Assembly: GCA_041685145.1 (NCBI GenBank)
Contig: JAWLGJ010000031.1
Location: 1 to 30,953 of the forward strand
Reading direction: 5' to 3'
Length of the DNA stretch: 30,953 bases
Source: JAWLGJ01 sp041685145
Lineage (GTDB): Bacteria; Pseudomonadota; Alphaproteobacteria; Rhodospirillales; Magnetospirillaceae
A program made the translations under genes and the position numbers. This document shows positions 28,000-30,953 of the stretch, one piece after another. Under the pieces are notes generated by a model, which was given only the letters and a program-made list of their open reading frames with translations, did no database searches and was not told where the DNA came from. Position 1 is the first letter of the stretch; every line of letters begins with the position of its first letter.

Positions 28000-28512
28000 G
28001 TGTCCGTGGACCTTCCCTCCACCCTGGCCGGCAAGGCGGTGCTGGCGCTCTACGCCGGGCCGCTGCTGGTCGCCGCCCTCTACGACCTGCGCAGCTTTCG
28101 CATCCCCAACGCCGTGACCGGCGGCCTGCTGGCCGCCTTCGCCGGCGCCGCCCTGCTCGCCGGCCTGCCCCCCATCGAGTGGCTGCTGCACCTGGGCGCC
28201 GGGGCGCTGGTGTTCGTGATCGGGGCGGGACTGTTCGCGCTGCGGGTGATGGGCGGCGGCGACGTCAAGCTGCTGGCCGCCGCCGCCGTCTGGCTGGGCT
28301 GGCCGCTGCTGCCGTCCTTCGCGCTGCTGGTGGCGGCGCTGGGCGGCGTCCTGGCCGTGGCGGTGCTGCTGCTGCGCAGCGCTCCGCTGCGCCCGGTGGT
28401 GGCCGCCCTCGACCTGCGGGCGCGCCTCCTCGACCCCGGCGAGGGCATCCCCTACGGCGTCGCCATCGCCGCCGCGGCCCTGTTGCTCACCGATCAACTG
28501 CCCCTGCCGTAG
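28000..28512 (+). CDS. CpaA/TadV-type A24 prepilin peptidase (170 aa)
   Basis: The protein is mostly transmembrane, with the two aspartate motifs of A24 aspartic peptidases: ALYDLRSFRIPN near residue 30 and RVMGGGDVKLLAA (GxGD) near residue 84, plus GIPYGVAIA near the end. CpaA enzymes lack the N-terminal methylase domain of PilD, which fits the short length. They cleave the leader of Flp/Tad-type prepilins at the inner membrane. No other tad or cpa genes are in view. The GTG start at 28000 has only a weak ribosome binding site, so coupling to the lipoprotein gene eight bases upstream is likely. Its 3' end overlaps the convergent GNAT gene by 19 bases. Confidence 0.87.
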   Translation: MSVDLPSTLAGKAVLALYAGPLLVAALYDLRSFRIPNAVTGGLLAAFAGAALLAGLPPIEWLLHLGAGALVFVIGAGLFALRVMGGGDVKLLAAAAVWLGWPLLPSFALLVAALGGVLAVAVLLLRSAPLRPVVAALDLRARLLDPGEGIPYGVAIAAAALLLTDQLPLP

Positions 28513-29015
28513 CCGCCGGCGCGCCGGTACAGGACGTGGCGCAGGCCGGCGTGGACGATGTCGCCGAGCGGCGCGAACCCCTGCCCGGCCATCACCCGCC
28601 GCGAGGCGTGGTTGTGCGGCAAGGTGAAGGCCACCACCGCCCCCAGGCCGGCGGCGTCGGCGCGGCGCAGCACCGCCGCCGCCATCGCCCCGGCGTGACC
28701 GCGCCGCCAGAAGCGCGGCATGACCGCGTAGAGCAACTCAATCTCGGCCGGGCGCCCGGCGAGGCGCACGGGCAACAGGCCGCAATAGCCGACGAAGCGC
28801 CCGCCGCCATCGTGAAACAGCCACAGCCCCAGGCCCGGACGATGGCGGGCGCGGCGGGCGCGCGCGATCAGGGACCGGGTGCGCGACGGCGCCACCACCC
28901 CCGCCGCCGAAAGGGTGGCGGCGGCGCGGGAGTCGCCATGCAGGCGCCGCAGCAGGACGTAATCGGCGGCGCCGACCGGGCGTCCGCGCAGCCCGCCGCC
29001 GCGCGGCGCCCTCAT
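28494..29015 (-). CDS. GNAT-family N-acetyltransferase (173 aa)
   Basis: The GNAT fold is recognisable: a GLWLFHDGGGRFVGYCGL strand pair, AEIELLYAVMPRFWRRGHAG (the acetyl-CoA-binding turn, R-x-x-G-x-A variant), AVVAFTLPHNHASRRVMAGQGF (the N-x-x-S-x-x-x-x-x-x-x-GF motif typical of RimJ-like members), and a final HVLYRR. It would transfer an acetyl group from acetyl-CoA to an amine; the target is unknown. ATG 29015 overlaps the stop of the DUF1127 gene by four bases (ATGA), so the pair is translationally coupled and under the DUF1127 promoter. Confidence 0.88.
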   Translation of the reverse strand: MRAPRGGGLRGRPVGAADYVLLRRLHGDSRAAATLSAAGVVAPSRTRSLIARARRARHRPGLGLWLFHDGGGRFVGYCGLLPVRLAGRPAEIELLYAVMPRFWRRGHAGAMAAAVLRRADAAGLGAVVAFTLPHNHASRRVMAGQGFAPLGDIVHAGLRHVLYRRAGGYGRGS

Positions 29016-29272
29016 GGCCGCCAGAAGGGCTTGCGGGCCTCGGCCGCCGCCCGCGCCTCGGTGAGGCCGATGTCGCGCCGCAGGCGTGGCGGCAGGGCGG
29101 CAAGCTCGCGCCGCTGCCGCGCCCGGCGCCGCCACAGCCGCAGCAGCGCCACCCCCCCGCGAAGCGGCAGCCAGCCGCCGAACCGGGCGGCGCCACCCGC
29201 CACCAGCCAGGCCCCCGTGGACCGAATGTTACCGTGATGCATGTCCAGCCCCGTCACATTGAATGGGTTCAT
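29012..29272 (-). CDS. DUF1127 domain small protein (86 aa)
   Basis: The C-terminal half carries the DUF1127 pattern: a Trp/Arg-rich helix (LWRRRARQRRELAALPPR) followed by LRRDIGLTEARAAAEARKPFW. The domain is common in alphaproteobacteria; some members bind RNA or affect phosphate and carbon homeostasis and growth. The N-terminal 35 residues are not conserved. ATG 29272 lies about 17 bases after the predicted transcription start. A later ATG (29242) is also possible. It shares a divergent promoter region with the MocR gene and is coupled to a GNAT gene downstream. Confidence 0.8.
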   Translation of the reverse strand: MNPFNVTGLDMHHGNIRSTGAWLVAGGAARFGGWLPLRGGVALLRLWRRRARQRRELAALPPRLRRDIGLTEARAAAEARKPFWRP

Positions 29273-29295
29273 TCATCCCGTTAGAGGGGCAATTG

Positions 29296-29325
29296 ATTAG
29301 ATGTGATTGACCCAATGGCGGTCAA
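29296..29325 (-). promoter_or_regulatory. Promoter for the DUF1127-GNAT operon
   Basis: On the minus strand TTGACC (29325-29320) and TCTAAT (29301-29296) are 18 bases apart, each matching the sigma-70 consensus at five and five positions. Transcription would begin near 29289, about 17 bases before the DUF1127 ATG. The -35 box is one arm of the inverted repeat at 29305-29327. Confidence 0.65.
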
Positions 29326-29327
29326 TC
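29305..29327. promoter_or_regulatory. Inverted-repeat operator between divergent MocR and DUF1127 genes
   Basis: GATTGACC (29305-29312) and GGTCAATC (29320-29327) form a perfect 8-bp inverted repeat around a 7-base spacer. Each arm contains the TTGACC -35 box of one of the two divergent promoters. A protein bound here would control both genes; the MocR product next to it is the obvious candidate. Confidence 0.7.
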
Positions 29328-29335
29328 GCTAGATT
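29307..29335 (+). promoter_or_regulatory. Promoter of the MocR gene, predicted leaderless transcript
   Basis: TTGACC (29307-29312) and TAGATT (29330-29335) are 17 bases apart. The expected start site falls at or beside base 29342, which is the A of the ATG. No ribosome binding sequence precedes that ATG, which fits a leaderless mRNA. Confidence 0.65.
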
Positions 29336-29341
29336 GCACCC

Positions 29342-30745
29342 ATGTCAATTTGGATCCCCGACCTTGCCGCCCGCCCCGGCCCGAAATACGCCGCCATCGC
29401 CGCCGCCTTGGCCGAGGACGTGCGCGCGGGGCGGCTGCCCCCCGGCACCCGCCTGCCGCCGCACCGCGAGTTGGCTTGGCGCCTGGGGGTGACGGTGGGC
29501 ACCGTCGCCCGCGCCTATGCCGAGGCCGAGCGGCGGGGGCTGCTCGCGGGTCATGTCGGCCGCGGCACCTTCGTCCGCGGCGCCGAGGCCGACGCCGACC
29601 CACCCACCATCAGCGATTATCTGGTTCCCACCCGCCATCAGCGCCACGACGGCGCGGGCGGCGTGCTCGACCTAGCCGTCAACCGCCCCTGCGTGGTCGG
29701 CAACGCCGAGGTCGTCGCGGCGGCGCTGCGCCAGGTCGCCGGGGACGCCGACATCGCCGCGCTGCTGCCCTATCGCCTCGACGGCGCCGACGCCCGCCAC
29801 CGCGCCGCCGCCGCCGCCTGGCTGGCGCGCGAGGGCCTGGAGGCGCCGCCGGAACGGGTCGTGGTGGCGAGCGGCGGCCAGCAGGCGATCCTGGCCGCCA
29901 TCGCCGCCGCCAGCCGCCCCGGCGAGACGGTGCTGACCGAGGCGCTGACCTATCCCGGCCTCAAAAGCACCCTCGATCTGCTGAACCGGCGCGCCGAGCC
30001 GTTGCCTCTGGACGAGCACGGCCTGCGGCCCGACGCGGTCGAGGCGGCGCTGGCGCAGGGGCGCGGGCGGGTGATCTACACCATTCCCACCTTCCAGAAC
30101 CCCACCGCCAGCGTCATGCCCGAGGACCGCCGCCGCCACCTGGCGGCGATCGTCCGCCGCCACGACGCCATGCTGATCGAGGACGGCGCCTATGCCTTCT
30201 TGGCCGCCGCGCCGCCGCCGCCCATCGCCGCCTTCGCCCCCGAGAACGCCATCTATCTCACCACCCTGTCCAAGGCGGTGGCGCCGGCGATGCGCACCGG
30301 CTTCATGGTGGCGCCGGAACGGGTGGCGCGGGGCCTGCGCGCCGCCATCGGCGCCAGCACCATCATGCCGTCGCCGCTGCTGGTGCAGGCGGCGACGCTG
30401 ATGATCGAGGACGGCAGCGCCAACGCCCTGGTGGCGGCGCAACGGCGCGAGATGGCGGCGCGCCATGACCTCGCCGCCCGCATTCTTGCCGGCCGCGCCG
30501 GCGCCCACGCGGGCAGCTTCCATCTGTGGCTGCCGCTGCCGCCGCCGTGGCGGGCCGACATGTTCGTGATCGAGGCCCATCGGCGCGGCGTCGCCGTTAG
30601 TCCGCTGGGCGCCTTCGCCGTCGGCGGCGCCCAGGGCGCGCATGTCCGGGTCAGCCTCTCGGCGCCGGCGGGGCGGGAGGGGCTGGCGCGCGGCCTGGCG
30701 ACGCTGGCCGATCTGCTGGATTCGCCGCAGGCGCCGACCATCTGA
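29342..30745 (+). CDS. MocR/PdxR-type regulator: GntR winged helix fused to aminotransferase fold (467 aa)
   Basis: Residues about 10-80 are a GntR winged-helix domain (GPKYAAIAAALAEDVRAGRL, LPPHRELAWRLGVTVGTVAR, GRGTFVRG). The rest is a fold-type I aminotransferase domain with VVASGGQQAILAAI around residue 178, YTIPTFQNPTASVMP around residue 245, and a TTLSKAVAPAMRTGFM motif around residue 305 whose Lys should bind pyridoxal phosphate. MocR proteins sense PLP or amino compounds and usually control a neighbouring, divergent gene. Here that would be the DUF1127-GNAT operon. Note LSKAVAP rather than the more common FSK(T/S)LAP, so the effector may differ. Confidence 0.93.
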   Translation: MSIWIPDLAARPGPKYAAIAAALAEDVRAGRLPPGTRLPPHRELAWRLGVTVGTVARAYAEAERRGLLAGHVGRGTFVRGAEADADPPTISDYLVPTRHQRHDGAGGVLDLAVNRPCVVGNAEVVAAALRQVAGDADIAALLPYRLDGADARHRAAAAAWLAREGLEAPPERVVVASGGQQAILAAIAAASRPGETVLTEALTYPGLKSTLDLLNRRAEPLPLDEHGLRPDAVEAALAQGRGRVIYTIPTFQNPTASVMPEDRRRHLAAIVRRHDAMLIEDGAYAFLAAAPPPPIAAFAPENAIYLTTLSKAVAPAMRTGFMVAPERVARGLRAAIGASTIMPSPLLVQAATLMIEDGSANALVAAQRREMAARHDLAARILAGRAGAHAGSFHLWLPLPPPWRADMFVIEAHRRGVAVSPLGAFAVGGAQGAHVRVSLSAPAGREGLARGLATLADLLDSPQAPTI

Positions 30746-30755
30746 GGCGTCCACG

Positions 30756-30787
30756 AAAAACGGGGCCGCCCCATCGGGACGGCCCCG
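30756..30787 (-). terminator. Rho-independent terminator of groEL
   Basis: CGGGGCCG (30761-30768) and CGGCCCCG (30780-30787) form an 8-bp GC stem with an 11-base loop. Read on the minus strand, five T (30760-30756) follow the stem. It lies 37 bases beyond the groEL stop and may also slow transcripts arriving from the MocR side. Confidence 0.85.
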
Positions 30788-30823
30788 CCATCGAATCGGG
30801 CCGAAGCGACCCGGCGGCGTGGA

Positions 30824-30953
30824 TCAGAAGTCCATGCCGCCCATGCCGCCCATTCCGCCCATTCCGGCATCGCCGGCGCCGGCGGATTCCTTCTGGGGCT
30901 TTTCGGCGACCATCGCCTCGGTGGTGACCAGCAGGCCGGCGACCGAGGCCGCG
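30824..30953 (-). CDS. groL: 60-kDa chaperonin GroEL, C-terminal end only
   Basis: The last 42 codons are in view, reading AASVAGLLVTTEAMVAEKP, then a short acidic linker, and a GMGGMGGMGGMGGMDF tail ending in TGA. Both the TTEAMVAEKP block and the GGM repeat tail are diagnostic of the GroEL equatorial domain C-terminus. The chaperonin folds proteins in an ATP-driven double ring with GroES in the cytoplasm. The rest of the gene lies beyond the window. It is convergent with the MocR gene, and a strong terminator stands between them. Confidence 0.96.
   Translation of the reverse strand, partial: AASVAGLLVTTEAMVAEKPQKESAGAGDAGMGGMGGMGGMDF

Noticed and set aside
30253..30870. 205-codon minus-strand ORF over the MocR 3' end and groEL terminator
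   Set aside because: It reads through a different frame of the groEL tail and antisense to the MocR gene; the GGM-tail frame is clearly the real one.

Overview
The window reads as chromosomal DNA of a very GC-rich alphaproteobacterium, probably of the Rhodospirillales or a neighbouring order. The reasons are the high GC with G/C-biased third codon positions, the glnE-bcp pair with a divergent AsmA-like gene, a DUF1127 protein, a MocR regulator, and a GroEL C-terminus ending in a GGM tail. The genus cannot be named from the sequence. I see no rRNA, tRNA, CRISPR array or insertion sequence. Coding is dense, with many tail-to-tail gene pairs separated by only a few bases or overlapping.

Layout. 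1-779: 3' part of a MOFRL-type glycerate 2-kinase. 780-1607: non-coding, repeat-rich stretch with a 10-N assembly gap (1032-1041), several 6-8-6 palindromes, and a possible DUF11-like coding fragment ending at the gap. 1608-2421: three tiny genes, two of which share a YjfB-like N-terminal motif and flank a DUF2795 gene. 2449-5740: DUF218 protein, SAM methyltransferase, diacylglycerol-kinase-like lipid kinase overlapping a DUF2383-like helical protein, and a NarL/FixJ response regulator. 5965-10203: sugar-nucleotide genes, galE facing a glmU-glmS operon (UDP-galactose and UDP-GlcNAc supply for envelope polymers). 10398-11285: AEC-family permease. 11288-17910: large AsmA/YhdP-like envelope protein, divergent from glnE-bcp (nitrogen control and peroxide detoxification). 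18013-19881: PAS-PAS-GAF-HD-GYP protein, a predicted c-di-GMP phosphodiesterase.

19900-25012 is the metabolic centrepiece. It is a minus-strand operon for a cytoplasmic group 3b-type [NiFe] hydrogenase (sulfhydrogenase type): beta Fe-S subunit, a stand-alone cyclic-nucleotide-binding-fold protein, gamma FAD/NAD(P) subunit, delta small subunit, alpha NiFe subunit, then a maturation protease separated by a palindromic repeat element. Electrons would pass between the NiFe site in alpha, the Fe-S clusters of delta and beta, and the flavin of gamma to NAD(P). No hyp genes are present here, so cofactor assembly must be encoded elsewhere.

25123-30953: DUF457 membrane protein; a secreted Met/Gly-rich and Gln-rich protein with a clear terminator; a lipoprotein behind a good sigma-70 promoter; a CpaA-type prepilin peptidase; a GNAT acetyltransferase translationally coupled to a DUF1127 gene; a divergent MocR regulator; and the groEL 3' end with its terminator. 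The DUF1127/MocR intergenic region is unusually clean: an 8-bp inverted repeat supplies the -35 boxes of two divergent promoters, and the MocR promoter predicts a leaderless mRNA.

The observations most worth a second look are the MocR/DUF1127 operator, the degenerate cyclic-nucleotide-binding protein inside the hydrogenase operon, the paired YjfB-like microproteins, and the Met-rich secreted protein.
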